Counted from the stretch's first letter, positions 25,815-34,332 are shown. The stretch is DNA of 64,000 bases from Streptomyces sp. LX-29 (GCF_029541745.1 NZ_CP089746.1:4907559-4971558); one strand, 5' to 3'. Notes: a model not told the origin generated them from the sequence alone. Numbers and translations: made by a program.

Positions 25815-25973
25815 TTCGGTACCACCGGGCTTCGTCGTCCGGTGTCTCGCCGTGGCGGTGGGATGGAACCCCCGGTGTTCCGTCCCCGCGGTCGGCTGAT
25901 GCGGGTCGGCACCGCCGGGCTCCGCCGTCTCGGGGCTCGCCGGGGCGGCGGGATGAAACCCCCGGGTGCTTCC
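25815..25973. repeat. Degenerate direct repeat of about 67 bp, two copies
   Basis: Copies at 25815-25881 and 25905-25973 share roughly four of five bases and end in GGATGRAACCCCCGG-like sequence. Spacing of 90 bp keeps phase, so minus-strand translation gives two Pro/Arg-rich IPPPRR...RRSP repeats, but no gene start supports coding. It may be a dispersed intergenic repeat. Confidence 0.6.
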
Positions 25974-26007
25974 CTGTGGTCCGCCCGGGCGCCGGAGGGA
26001 CCGGCGC

Positions 26008-27108
26008 TCAGTCGAGACGGACGGTGCGGCCCTCCGCGGCGGAGCGGCGGGCGGCCTCCAGCACGCGCAGGGTGGCGGCGGCCTCGTCGGCGGTGACCGG
26101 GGGCGGGCCGCCGTGGCGGACGGCGTCGGCCACGGCCGCGTAGTAGGCCGGGTAGTCGCCGGGCAGGGTCGGCACCGGCTCGCCGCCGCCGGTCTGCGGG
26201 GACTCGCCCGAGCCCAGCCGGCCCCAGGTGGACGGGGCCTCCACGCCCCACGCGGTGCCGTCGCCCGGGCGCTTGCCCTCGCGGAGCGCGGCCTCCTGCG
26301 GGTCGAGGCCGTACTTCACATAGCCGGCCTGGCCGCCCAGCACCCGGAAGCGCGGGCCGAGCTGGGCGGCGGTGGCGCTCATCCACAGATGGCTGCGCAC
26401 CCCGCCGGCGTGGGTGAGCGCGATGAAGGTGTCGTCGTCGGCGGCGGCGCCGGGGCGGCGCACATCGACCTCGGCGTAGACGGAGACGGCCGGGCCGAAG
26501 AGGGTGAGCGCCTGGTCGACCAGGTGGCTGCCCAGGTCGTAGAGGAGCCCGCCCAGCTCGGCCGGGTCGCCGGACTCCCGCCAGCCGCCCTTGAGCTGCG
26601 GCCGCCAGCGCTCGAAGCGGGACTCGAAGCGGTGGACGCGGCCGAGCGCGCCGTCGGCGATGAGCTGCCGCACGGTGCGGAAGTCGTTGTCCCAGCGGCG
26701 GTTCTGGAAGGCGCTCAGCAGCAGCCCGCGCTCGGCGGCGAGCGCGGCCAGCGCCTCCACCTCCGCGGCGGTGGCGGCGAGCGGCTTGTCGACCACCACC
26801 GGCAGTCCGGCCTCCAGGGCGGCGCGGGCGAGCGGCACATGGGTGCGGTTGGGCGAGGCGACGACGATCAGGTCGAGCTCTGCGGCCCGGTCCGGGGTGA
26901 ACAGCTCCTCCGGCGTGGCGACGCAGCGCGCCTCGGGGTGCTCGGCACGGGCCTGCGTCTGCCGCTCGGGGTTGCCGGTGACGACGGTGTCCAGGACCAG
27001 GCCCGCGGTGGCCGCGATCAGGGGGGCGTGGAAGACGGAGCCCGCGAGGCCGTAGCCGATGAGGCCGACGCGCAGGGGGGTGCCGGTGCTGCCAGGGGTG
27101 CCATCCAT
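26008..27108 (-). CDS. Gfo/Idh/MocA-family NAD(P)-dependent oxidoreductase
   Basis: 366 residues. The Rossmann start is VGLIGYGLAGSVFHAPL, followed by the VVDKPLA motif, in which the lysine is catalytic, and a C-terminal alpha/beta domain containing ESRFERWRP and YDLGSHLVDQAL, which holds the catalytic His. Members oxidise or reduce sugars, inositols and related polyols. It is divergent from a ROK regulator with 58 bp between starts and a palindromic operator inside, so it is probably its main target. ATG 27108 is used; the frame remains open upstream but crosses the operator. Confidence 0.87.
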   Translation of the reverse strand: MDGTPGSTGTPLRVGLIGYGLAGSVFHAPLIAATAGLVLDTVVTGNPERQTQARAEHPEARCVATPEELFTPDRAAELDLIVVASPNRTHVPLARAALEAGLPVVVDKPLAATAAEVEALAALAAERGLLLSAFQNRRWDNDFRTVRQLIADGALGRVHRFESRFERWRPQLKGGWRESGDPAELGGLLYDLGSHLVDQALTLFGPAVSVYAEVDVRRPGAAADDDTFIALTHAGGVRSHLWMSATAAQLGPRFRVLGGQAGYVKYGLDPQEAALREGKRPGDGTAWGVEAPSTWGRLGSGESPQTGGGEPVPTLPGDYPAYYAAVADAVRHGGPPPVTADEAAATLRVLEAARRSAAEGRTVRLD

Positions 27109-27114
27109 GACCGT

Positions 27115-27141
27115 CACTTTGACAACAGTGTTGCCAAAGTG
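27115..27141. promoter_or_regulatory. Palindromic operator between oxidoreductase and ROK regulator
   Basis: 13-bp half-sites cactttgacaaca and tgttgccaaagtg around a single G, 12 of 13 positions symmetrical. It lies in the short divergent intergenic region, the expected place for binding by the ROK protein encoded next door, giving auto-regulation and control of the oxidoreductase. Confidence 0.75.
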
Positions 27142-27165
27142 CAAGCGACGGGGAGAATGGCGTCC

Positions 27166-28374
27166 GTGCGGCACCTCCATGAACGCGATCCCGACGGCCC
27201 CCACGGCGCCAACCTCTCCGTGCTGCGCGGCCACAACGCCGCGCTGCTCCTCTCGTTGCTGCGGGACGCCGGCGAGGACGGGGTGAGCCGACCGGAGCTG
27301 GCCGAGCGCACGGGGCTCACCCCACAGGCCGTCAGCAAGATCACCGCGCGGCTGCGCGCGGACGGCCTGGCCGCCGAGGCCGGCACCCGCCCCTCCACCG
27401 GCGGCAAGCCGCGCACCGTGCTGCGGCTGGTGCGCGGGGCGCGCAGCGCGGTGGGGCTGCATCTGGACCGCGACGAGCTGACCGCGGTGCGCACCGATCT
27501 GACCGGGGAGCCGCTCGACATACGGGTGGCGCCGCTCGACTTCGGCGCGGGCGCTGAGGCGGTGCTGGACGCGGCGGTGGCGCAGGTCGCCGCGGTGCTG
27601 GCGCCGGACCGGGCGGTGCCGACGCCGGACGGGGCGGCGGCGCGGGACCAGGGAGCGGACCCGGTGGCGGGGGAGGAGCCGGCGGGCGAGCGGGTGGGCG
27701 GTGGTCGGGTGCTCGGGGTCGGCGTCGCGTCCCCCGGGCCGCTCGACCACGGCGCCGGAGTGCTGCGCCGCGTCACCGGCTTTCCGCACTGGGACGGCTT
27801 CCCGCTGCGCGACGCGCTCGCCGCGCGGCTCGGCCTGCCGGTCGTCCTCGACAAGGACACCAACGCCGCCGCGCTGGGCTTGGCGCGGCGTCCCGACGGG
27901 CCGGAGGGGTCGGCCGACTCGTTCGCCTATCTGCACCTGGGGACCGGGCTGGGCGCGGGGCTGGTGCTCGGCGGCGAGGTCTACCGCGGCGCGCGCACCG
28001 ACGCCGGGGAGTTCGGCCACCAGGTGATCCAGCTGGACGGCCCGCCCTGCGGCTGCGGCGGCCGCGGCTGCGTCGAGGCCCTGTGCCTGGCAGCCGTCGC
28101 CGCCGGCGACCCGGCCCGCGCGGCCCGGCTGCTCGGCGTCGGCGCCGCCAACCTCGTTCGCCTCCTCGATGTCGACCGGGTGTTCCTCGGCGGCCGGACC
28201 GTGCTCGCCGACCCCGAGCCCTACGCCCGCGGGGTGGCCGCGGTCCTGGCCGCGGAGGCGGGCCGGTCCGGCGCCGGTCATGCGGTGGCGGTCGACGTGG
28301 CCGGGCGGGGCCGCCGCCTGGTGGCCGAGGGCGCGGCGCAACTGGTGCTCGGCCGCTTCTTCGGCCGGGCGTAG
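27166..28374 (+). CDS. ROK-family transcriptional regulator
   Basis: 402 residues. A winged HTH at about 15-70 (SRPELAERTGLTPQAVSKI) is followed by a ROK sugar-kinase-like domain. The zinc motif is visible as CGCGGRGCVEA. The ATP/sugar site keeps VVLDKDTNAAALG and GTGLGAGLVLGG. Such proteins are usually sugar-responsive repressors. GTG 27166 is chosen because GGGAG at 27151-27155 is too close to the ATG at 27157. It is divergent from a Gfo/Idh/MocA oxidoreductase and probably senses that pathway's sugar. Confidence 0.85.
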   Translation: MRHLHERDPDGPHGANLSVLRGHNAALLLSLLRDAGEDGVSRPELAERTGLTPQAVSKITARLRADGLAAEAGTRPSTGGKPRTVLRLVRGARSAVGLHLDRDELTAVRTDLTGEPLDIRVAPLDFGAGAEAVLDAAVAQVAAVLAPDRAVPTPDGAAARDQGADPVAGEEPAGERVGGGRVLGVGVASPGPLDHGAGVLRRVTGFPHWDGFPLRDALAARLGLPVVLDKDTNAAALGLARRPDGPEGSADSFAYLHLGTGLGAGLVLGGEVYRGARTDAGEFGHQVIQLDGPPCGCGGRGCVEALCLAAVAAGDPARAARLLGVGAANLVRLLDVDRVFLGGRTVLADPEPYARGVAAVLAAEAGRSGAGHAVAVDVAGRGRRLVAEGAAQLVLGRFFGRA

Positions 28375-28942
28375 CGGGGCGCGCGGCGGTTCCGCGGCTG
28401 GTGCTGAGAGGCGGGCCGGTTTGGCGGGTCGGTGGGGGCAGGGCGGTTCCGTGGTCGGTGTGGCGGGGCGGGCCGGTTTGGCGGGTCGGTGGGGGCGGGG
28501 CGGTTCCGTGGTCGGCGTGGGCCGGGGTGATTCCGCGGTCGGCGGGGACGGCCCAGCGGTTCGCGGTCGGTGTGGGCCGAGGCGGTTCCGTGGTCGGGTG
28601 GGGGACAGCCTGGCGGTCCGCGGTCGGTGTGGGTCGGGGCGATTCCGCGGTTGGTGGGCGCGGCCCGGCGGTCCGTGGCCGGGTGGGGGACAGCCCGTTG
28701 GTCCGCGGTCGGTGTCGGCTGGGGCGATTCCGCGGTCGGGTGGGGCCGGCCCGGCGGCTTCGCGGTCGGGGGCGGGAAGTCCCGGCGGGGCGGGCCGGGG
28801 CGCGGAACGGCCGGGGGCTGCGCTGATCGAGGGGGATTGTGACGGCCACTCGGATGTCGTGCCGGGGCCGGGCCGCGCGGCGGCGGTCGGGTGGGGAAAG
28901 GCGCTGGGAGTCCCGCACAGCACCCCGCAGCGAAGGTGAGCC
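28375..28942. repeat. Intergenic minisatellite, 12 degenerate units
   Basis: Twelve copies of a core near GCGGTTCCGYGGTCGG begin at 28386, 28443, 28500, 28527, 28556, 28582, 28613, 28639, 28668, 28697, 28724 and 28754. Spacing is 26-31 bp, with two larger 57-bp steps at the start, so the basic unit is about 28 bp and the higher-order unit about 57 bp. Frames through it are Pro/Arg/His- or Gly/Trp-rich and have no plausible start. 28800-28942 is unique and leads into the next gene. Confidence 0.8.
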
Positions 28943-30007
28943 ATGCGTCTGCCCAGCGCGCCCGCCGTCCGCCTGGTCATGGCCGCGCTGGTGGCCCTGA
29001 CCCCGCTCGCGCCCGGGGCGTCCGCCGACGCCGTCGCGGCCGCTCGACACGGCGCCTCAGCCCGGCATCCCGCGCCCGTCACCGAGGCCGTGCCGATCGC
29101 CGCGGCCGTCGTCGAGGCCGTGCCGATCGCCGCGCCCGTCGCCGAGGCCGTGCCGACCGCCGCTGCCGTGCCCGGCTGTGGCGACGCGAAGAGCACCGAC
29201 TTCCCGTTGGACGCGGCGCTGCAGGCGGACCCCAGCGACTACGCGCGCGGCGGCGATTGGCGGGTGTGGCGGTTGCAACTGCGGAACACCACCGAGCGGA
29301 CCTGCCAGTCGATCCACCCGGTGGTGGTGATGGCGGGCCGGGACCGCAAGCTCCGGCCTCGACACATCCGGCTGGAGTTCCACGACAAGGAGCTGACCGC
29401 GGGGGAACGGCGCGTCCGGCAGGCGCGGTGGCGGCCGGTCCGCTTCGAGACGACCGACCAGCACGAGAGCATCGGCATCCTCGAAGCGCCCGGCTTCCCC
29501 GGCTTCACGGTGCCGGCCGACCGTTCCATCGAGGTGGCCCTGCGGCTCCGCCTCACCGACGACGCGCCGCTGGGCCCGGTCGTCGCCGCCGTCACCACGG
29601 TCCAGCGGCGGGACCGGGACGGCGACTGGGTCGGCCAGTCCGAGAACCACGCGTTCACGGTCGTCGCGGCCGCGCGGACGGAGGGCGGCGCCGGGGACGG
29701 CCGGGCGGAGGGCTCCACGGGCGACGACGCCCGCGGTGAGGCCGAGGACCGGCGCGAGTCGGACGGCCGGCGCGAGCACCACGGCCGGACCGAGAACGAG
29801 GGGCGCCCGTCCGCCGGTTCCGGCGCTCCCGCCCCGCCCGCCCCACCGGCCCTGGCCGACACCGGCCCCGCCCCCCGCCGCGCCGACCGGGCCGCGCTGC
29901 TCGCCCTCTCGGGAGCCAGCGCGGCGTGTCTGCTGGCCGGCGCCGCGCTGCTGGCGTCGGCGCGGCGGCTGCGGGTCGCCGCGGGCGGCGTTCGACGGAC
30001 GGGCTGA
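28943..30007 (+). CDS. LAxTG-anchored surface protein (class E sortase substrate)
   Basis: 354 residues: signal peptide (about 1-29), three 10-residue Glu-Ala-Val-Pro repeats (about 47-76), a globular beta-rich domain with three cysteines, an Arg/Glu/Gly-rich linker, and a C-terminal sorting signal of LADTG at about 304-308, a membrane helix, and a basic tail. LAxTG is the motif cut by streptomycete class E sortases; one is encoded 6 kb upstream at 21964. The globular domain is not recognised. AAGGTGAG precedes the ATG. Confidence 0.85.
   Translation: MRLPSAPAVRLVMAALVALTPLAPGASADAVAAARHGASARHPAPVTEAVPIAAAVVEAVPIAAPVAEAVPTAAAVPGCGDAKSTDFPLDAALQADPSDYARGGDWRVWRLQLRNTTERTCQSIHPVVVMAGRDRKLRPRHIRLEFHDKELTAGERRVRQARWRPVRFETTDQHESIGILEAPGFPGFTVPADRSIEVALRLRLTDDAPLGPVVAAVTTVQRRDRDGDWVGQSENHAFTVVAAARTEGGAGDGRAEGSTGDDARGEAEDRRESDGRREHHGRTENEGRPSAGSGAPAPPAPPALADTGPAPRRADRAALLALSGASAACLLAGAALLASARRLRVAAGGVRRTG
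29081..29170. repeat. 30-bp tandem repeat, 3 copies
   Basis: Three in-frame units (29081-29110, 29111-29140, 29141-29170), a few bases apart in sequence, coding the Glu-Ala-Val-Pro-Ile-Ala-Ala spacer just after the signal peptide of the surface protein. Confidence 0.85.
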
Positions 30008-30214
30008 CGCGCTCCGCGTACGCCGCGCGCTCCGTGGGGCGCGGCGCGCGGCGCCTCGGGGCGGGGTGGCGCGCCACTTTCCGCCCGCCACTCGGGGCGG
30101 GTTTCTCTGGGGAGAGCTTGGCGGCGACGGCGCGCCGCCTGGGCATACTTGGCACGCTCTCGTCGCGGCCGGCGCGGAGCGAACGCGCTGATGGGCGAGT
30201 ACGGGAGGTGCCCG

Positions 30215-30385
30215 ATGACGGTGGTGAGCGGTGGCGGTCGGGTGATGCCGCAGGAGCGGCCGGAGGCGTCGTTCCGGTGCGGGGGTGGGAGCATCGACCC
30301 CCAGTGCGCCACCTGCGGCGGCACGGGCTGGATCGGCGACCAGATCGCCTGCCCCACGTGCAACTGCTCCGGCGAAGGCGCGTAA
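30215..30385 (+). CDS. Small CxxC zinc-ribbon-like protein
   Basis: 56 residues. The C-terminal half holds CATCGGTGWIGDQIACPTC plus two more cysteines, close to the CxxCxGxG modules of DnaJ, so it should bind one zinc ion. No other domain is present. ATG 30215 has GGGAGG six bases upstream; further in-frame starts at 30149 and 30191 are less well placed. Function is not known; an RNA- or protein-binding role would be a guess. Confidence 0.55.
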   Translation: MTVVSGGGRVMPQERPEASFRCGGGSIDPQCATCGGTGWIGDQIACPTCNCSGEGA

Positions 30386-30470
30386 GCGGAGCGCGCGACC
30401 AGCGGCTCAGCCGCCCGACGACGGCGCGGTCCCGGTGTCGCCCCCTCGTGGGCGGGCGACGCGGTCAGGG

Positions 30471-30839
30471 ATGCCCACGGGCGCGTTCGGGCGGTGGCGG
30501 GACGCGAGGATCGCGCCGTGGACTCCCCGTACGGCCGGAACCCGCCGCGCCGGTGAGCTTCCGTCATCCCCGGGAACGGCCGCAGGCCCCACGTACGACG
30601 CGGTGAAGGCGCGCATCGCCGCGCTGCGGGACGAGTGGGGCGAGGGTGGCACCCTGCCCACCGGGCGCGCTCTGGCGGAGGGGTACGGCGTCGCGCGGGA
30701 GACCGTACGGCAGGCGCGGCGCGAGCCGCTGGTGAAGGGGCGCGCGCGGCGGGCCGGTCGGGGCACGGTGGTGGCCGGGTTCGGGGACGCGGACGAGCGG
30801 CTGGAGGCCGTGCTCACACCCCGCGCGAGGCGCTGCTGA
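30471..30839 (+). pseudogene. GntR-type DNA-binding domain remnant or mini-regulator
   Basis: Up to 122 residues. Residues from 30591 on read TYDAVKARIAALRDEW, LPTGRALAEGYGVARETVRQARRE, and GRGTVVAG, which follow the winged-helix pattern of GntR regulators (LPxxRxLAxxYGVxRxTVRxA, then GRGT). No effector domain follows: the frame ends after a short tail. The N-terminal 40 residues are Arg/Pro-rich and unlike any regulator, and no good ribosome binding site is seen, so this is likely a decayed gene. A free-standing short regulator cannot be excluded. Confidence 0.45.
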
Positions 30840-31245
30840 GCGGGACGCCGCCCGCGCTGCCCATGCTGCTCATCCCCTCGACTCCAGGCTCGGTCGGGGC
30901 GCCCGGCGCAAGGCCGACTCCGTCGGCGGCGGCTTCGCGGCCCGCGCCGACGGGGTGGCCACCGGCGACGACGCCGAGGAGCCGGCCGAGTCGATGAAGG
31001 GCGTGGAGATCTTCCGGCCCGACGGGGGCGACATCGACCAGAACCTCGGCCGTGACGTCGACATCGACCAGGACCTCGGCCGTGACGTCGGCGCGTGGAC
31101 GTCGGCCGCCGGCGGCTGAATCCGCCCGTCTCCCCCTCCGTGGTGGAGATTTCACGGTGGCATCACCGCACGGCTCTGGCACATCACGACGACCCGCGTC
31201 AGGGTGACGGGCCGGTACCGCCACCCTCGACCCCGGGAGGACGAC
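30840..31245. other. Eroded intergenic region with a 30-bp duplication
   Basis: No complete gene. A frame ending at 31119 has protein-like composition for its last 70 residues (AESMKGVEIFRPDGGDI and on) but has no start codon. It contains two 30-bp copies at 31030-31059 and 31060-31089 with one mismatch, coding Asp-Ile-Asp-Gln-Asn/Asp-Leu-Gly-Arg-Asp-Val. It may be the tail of a lost gene. GGGAGG at 31235 belongs to the next CDS. Confidence 0.5.
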
Positions 31246-32778
31246 GTGTCCCGCAGCATCACCCGACGCTCCGTGCTCACCTCCGCCGCCGGCACCGCCG
31301 TGGTGGCCGTCGGCGGGCCGCCCACCCCTGCCGCCGCCGCGGCGCCCACCCTTCCGAACGGCACCAGCGCCGACAAGGTGCTGGTCGTCGGCATGGACGG
31401 ACTGCGCCACGACCGCATCGCCGCCGCCGGCGCCCCCACCCTCACCGGGCTGATGGCGGGCGGCACCTTCGGGGCGAGCCTGTTGTACGCGCCGCCGATG
31501 GCGGCCACCTCCTCCGGCCCCGGCTGGTCCACCATCGCCACCGGCGTGTGGCCCGACAAGCACGGCGTGCGGGACAACTCCTTCGCCGGCAAGGACTACG
31601 GTCGCTACCCCGGCTTCCTGGCCCGGCTGGCCCAGGTGCGGCCGGGGCTGTCCACCTTCGCGGCGGTGGACTGGAAGCCCCTGGACGCCCAGGGCACGGT
31701 CACCCCCGGCGCCGACGCCAAGGTGGTCTACGACGGCGACGCCGAGGGCTATGTCAGCGCCGACGAGCGGCTGACCGTCGACACCGTCGGCGTGCTCCGC
31801 GACCAGAACCCCGACGTCGTCTTCGTCTACCTCGGCAACACCGACGTGGTCGCGCACGCGAGCGGCACCGGCCGGAGATACCTGGACGCCATCGCCGTGC
31901 AGGACCGGCAGTTGGGACGGCTGCTGGCCGCGATCGAGGCGCGCCCGAGCCGGGCCGCCGAGCGCTGGACCGTCATCGTCGCCACCGACCACGGTCATCT
32001 GGACGCCGGCGGCCACGGCGGCAGCGGCATCGCGGAGCGCCGCACCTTCGTGCTCGCCCAGGGCCCGGGCATCCCGGCCGGCGCCCGGCCCGCCGACACC
32101 CGGCTGGTCGATGTCGCCGCCACCGTCTTCCACCAGCTCGGCGTCCCGGTCGAGCCGGCCTGGGGGCTGGACGGCAAGCCGATCCAGCGGCGGGCCGGCG
32201 ACGCCTTCGAGACGCTGTACGGCGCGCTCTCGCCGCGCGTGGACGAGACCGGCATCCCGGCCGGCGTCCTGGGACACACGCACACCCCGCCCAGCGGCTG
32301 GTCGGTCGTCAACTCCGCGATGGGCGGCGGCGGGGTGAGCGAGTGGCGGGGTTGGGCCTTCGCCACCGACGAGTTCTGGAGCCGCACCCAGCGCGACCAG
32401 TGGCGGGAGCTGAACGTCCGCTCCCGCGGCGTGTTCGCGGTCGCCGACTCCGACGAGTGGGCGGACCGGAGCTTCTCCGGGACGTACGACTCCACGCTGG
32501 TCAGCCCGGCGTATCCGGTCGGCGGGGCCACCACCGTACGGCTGGACTTCACCACCCACTACCGGCGGGAGGGGAACCAGACCGCACAGGTCCTCGCCTC
32601 CTGGAACGGCGCCACGCCGGTCCCGGTCCGGAGCTACACCTCCGATGTGGTCTCCCAGCCGCAGTCGCTGACCCTGGACGTGCCGGCCGGCGCCTCCAGC
32701 GTGAGCTTTCGCTTCCGTTACACCGGGTCCAACAACTGGTACTGGGTGATCGACGGAGTCGACGTGACCAGCGCCTGA
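31246..32778 (+). CDS. Secreted alkaline-phosphatase-superfamily phosphodiesterase with C-terminal beta domain
   Basis: 510 residues. The N-terminus (SITRRSVLTSAAGTAVVAV) is a Tat-type signal with twin Arg. The catalytic part belongs to the type I phosphodiesterase/nucleotide pyrophosphatase group: VVGMDGLRHD metal ligands, GPGWSTIATG nucleophile region, GNTDVVAH, ATDHGH and GHTH metal sites. A C-terminal beta-sandwich (about residues 395-510), as in carbohydrate-binding modules, follows. It would act outside the cell on phosphodiesters. GTG 31246, with GGGAGG six bases upstream, is chosen over 31204. Confidence 0.85.
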   Translation: MSRSITRRSVLTSAAGTAVVAVGGPPTPAAAAAPTLPNGTSADKVLVVGMDGLRHDRIAAAGAPTLTGLMAGGTFGASLLYAPPMAATSSGPGWSTIATGVWPDKHGVRDNSFAGKDYGRYPGFLARLAQVRPGLSTFAAVDWKPLDAQGTVTPGADAKVVYDGDAEGYVSADERLTVDTVGVLRDQNPDVVFVYLGNTDVVAHASGTGRRYLDAIAVQDRQLGRLLAAIEARPSRAAERWTVIVATDHGHLDAGGHGGSGIAERRTFVLAQGPGIPAGARPADTRLVDVAATVFHQLGVPVEPAWGLDGKPIQRRAGDAFETLYGALSPRVDETGIPAGVLGHTHTPPSGWSVVNSAMGGGGVSEWRGWAFATDEFWSRTQRDQWRELNVRSRGVFAVADSDEWADRSFSGTYDSTLVSPAYPVGGATTVRLDFTTHYRREGNQTAQVLASWNGATPVPVRSYTSDVVSQPQSLTLDVPAGASSVSFRFRYTGSNNWYWVIDGVDVTSA

Positions 32779-32844
32779 CGGGCCGAGCCTGACTAGGCTG
32801 GTCTCGCACAACCGTCTCATCGCAACCGCAAGAGAGCAGGTCAC

Positions 32845-33627
32845 ATGGGAGAGCGGAAGCCGATCGAGTCCTGGCTCACCGACATGGACGGCGTGCTGAT
32901 CCATGAGGGGGTGCCGATCCCCGGCGCGGACGCGTTCCTGTCCCGGCTGCGGGAGTCCGGAAGCCCCTTCCTCGTGCTCACCAACAACTCCATCTACACG
33001 CCGCGGGACCTGCACGCCCGGCTCGCCCGGATGGGGCTGGACGTGCCCGTCGAGAACATCTGGACCTCGGCGCTGGCCACCGCCCAGTTCCTGGACGACC
33101 AGCGGCCGGGCGGCACCGCGTACGTCATCGGCGAGGCGGGGCTCACCACCGCGCTGCACGACATCGGCTACGTCCTCACCGACGCCGAGCCGGACTACGT
33201 GGTGCTGGGCGAGACCCGCACCTACAGCTTCGAGGCGCTCACCAAGGCCATCCGGTTGATCAACGAGGGGGCGCGGTTCATCGCGACCAACCCCGACGAG
33301 ACCGGCCCGAGCCCGAAGGGCGTACTGCCCGCCACCGGCTCGGTCGCCGCGCTGATCACCAAGGCCACGGGCCGCGAGCCGTACTTCGTCGGCAAGCCCA
33401 ACCCGCTGATGATGCGGGCCGGGCTGAACGCCATCGGGGCGCACTCCGAGACCAGCGCGATGATCGGGGACCGGATGGACACCGATGTGCTGGCCGGCCT
33501 GGAGGCGGGGATGCGGACCTTCCTGGTGCTCACCGGCCTCACCCGTCCGGAGGAGATCGACCGGTACCCCTTCCGGCCGTCCCGCGTGGTGGACTCCATC
33601 GCCGACCTGGTGGACCTCGTGCAGTAG
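32845..33627 (+). CDS. HAD-IIA family phosphatase (NagD-like)
   Basis: 260 residues. Asp13 and Asp15 in the DMDGVL motif are the nucleophile and general acid; LTNNS is motif II; the lysine lies in VGKPNP and motif IV is GDRMDTD. A C2-type cap domain fits between. NagD is a nucleotide or sugar phosphate phosphatase; the link to amino sugars is by name only. The start lies behind AGAGCAGG. A terminator hairpin follows. Confidence 0.9.
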   Translation: MGERKPIESWLTDMDGVLIHEGVPIPGADAFLSRLRESGSPFLVLTNNSIYTPRDLHARLARMGLDVPVENIWTSALATAQFLDDQRPGGTAYVIGEAGLTTALHDIGYVLTDAEPDYVVLGETRTYSFEALTKAIRLINEGARFIATNPDETGPSPKGVLPATGSVAALITKATGREPYFVGKPNPLMMRAGLNAIGAHSETSAMIGDRMDTDVLAGLEAGMRTFLVLTGLTRPEEIDRYPFRPSRVVDSIADLVDLVQ

Positions 33628-33645
33628 CCCTTCGCCTCCTCACCC

Positions 33646-33691
33646 GAACGGCCCAGCCGGGGCCCGCAGCGGATGCGGGTCCCGGCCGTTC
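33646..33691 (+). terminator. Terminator after the NagD-like gene
   Basis: Outer pair gaacg/cgttc and an inner 13-bp stem with one G:U pair form a long hairpin with an internal bulge, followed by ttgtg. Confidence 0.6.
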
Positions 33692-33724
33692 TTGTGAGCC
33701 TTCTGGGGTAACGGGAGGTTCACT

Positions 33725-34324
33725 ATGCGTTCCCAGCGAATAACTCTCTGTGCCGCCACCGTGGCGGCCATCGCCTGCGTCTCCGTCGCCCCCGCCCCCG
33801 CCGCCTTCGCGGCGCCGGGCACCGCGGCCGTCGTCCGCGCGGACGACCGGCACGAGGACGACCGCGACGACCGGCACCGCGGACAGGACGAGGACCGTGG
33901 CGGCTACGGCCGCCACGACGAGGACGAAGGCCGGGGGGACGGGGGCCGCGGCGAGGACCACGGCCGTCACGACGAGGGCGGCGACCGCCACGGCGGAGGC
34001 CAGGGCGACCACGGCCGTCCGGACGAGGACTTCGGCGGCGGCTTCGGGCGCGGGGACTCCGGCGGAGACGACTTCGGTCGCGGCGACTCCGGTCGCGGTG
34101 GCGGTGACGACGGCTACGGGGGCCGGCCGGGGATACCGCACGAGCCCTACGCCCCGGTCCACGCCGGCGGTGGCGCCACCGCACGCAGCGACCAGTCCCG
34201 CGGGTTCGGCGGGGTGGAGGCGTACGGACTGGTGCTCGCGGGCGGCGCGGCCGTCGCGGTGGGCGGCCTGGCCGTGTACCGGCGCCGCGCGGCCCGCTCC
34301 ACGTCCCGCTCCTCCGACGGCTGA
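33725..34324 (+). CDS. Secreted Asp/His/Gly-rich protein with C-terminal membrane helix
   Basis: 199 residues: signal peptide (cleavage near AFA-APG), a low-complexity charged segment (about 40-130) dominated by Asp, His, Arg and Gly, then a membrane helix (VEAYGLVLAGGAAVAVGGLAV) and an Arg-rich tail. The layout is that of a sortase substrate, but no LPxTG or LAxTG motif precedes the helix. The class F sortase gene begins 8 bp downstream, so the two are one operon. The His/Asp-rich part could bind metal ions (inference). Confidence 0.75.
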   Translation: MRSQRITLCAATVAAIACVSVAPAPAAFAAPGTAAVVRADDRHEDDRDDRHRGQDEDRGGYGRHDEDEGRGDGGRGEDHGRHDEGGDRHGGGQGDHGRPDEDFGGGFGRGDSGGDDFGRGDSGRGGGDDGYGGRPGIPHEPYAPVHAGGGATARSDQSRGFGGVEAYGLVLAGGAAVAVGGLAVYRRRAARSTSRSSDG

Positions 34325-34332
34325 CCGGACCG

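Noticed and set aside
28375..28942. CRISPR array
   Set aside because: Repeat spacing of 26-31 bp looked tempting, but the spacers are related to each other, repeats are degenerate and there are no cas genes.
29736..30191. Plus-strand frame overlapping the end of the LAxTG protein gene
   Set aside because: Composition is Arg/Ala/Pro shadow and it overlaps the sorting signal of a well-formed gene.
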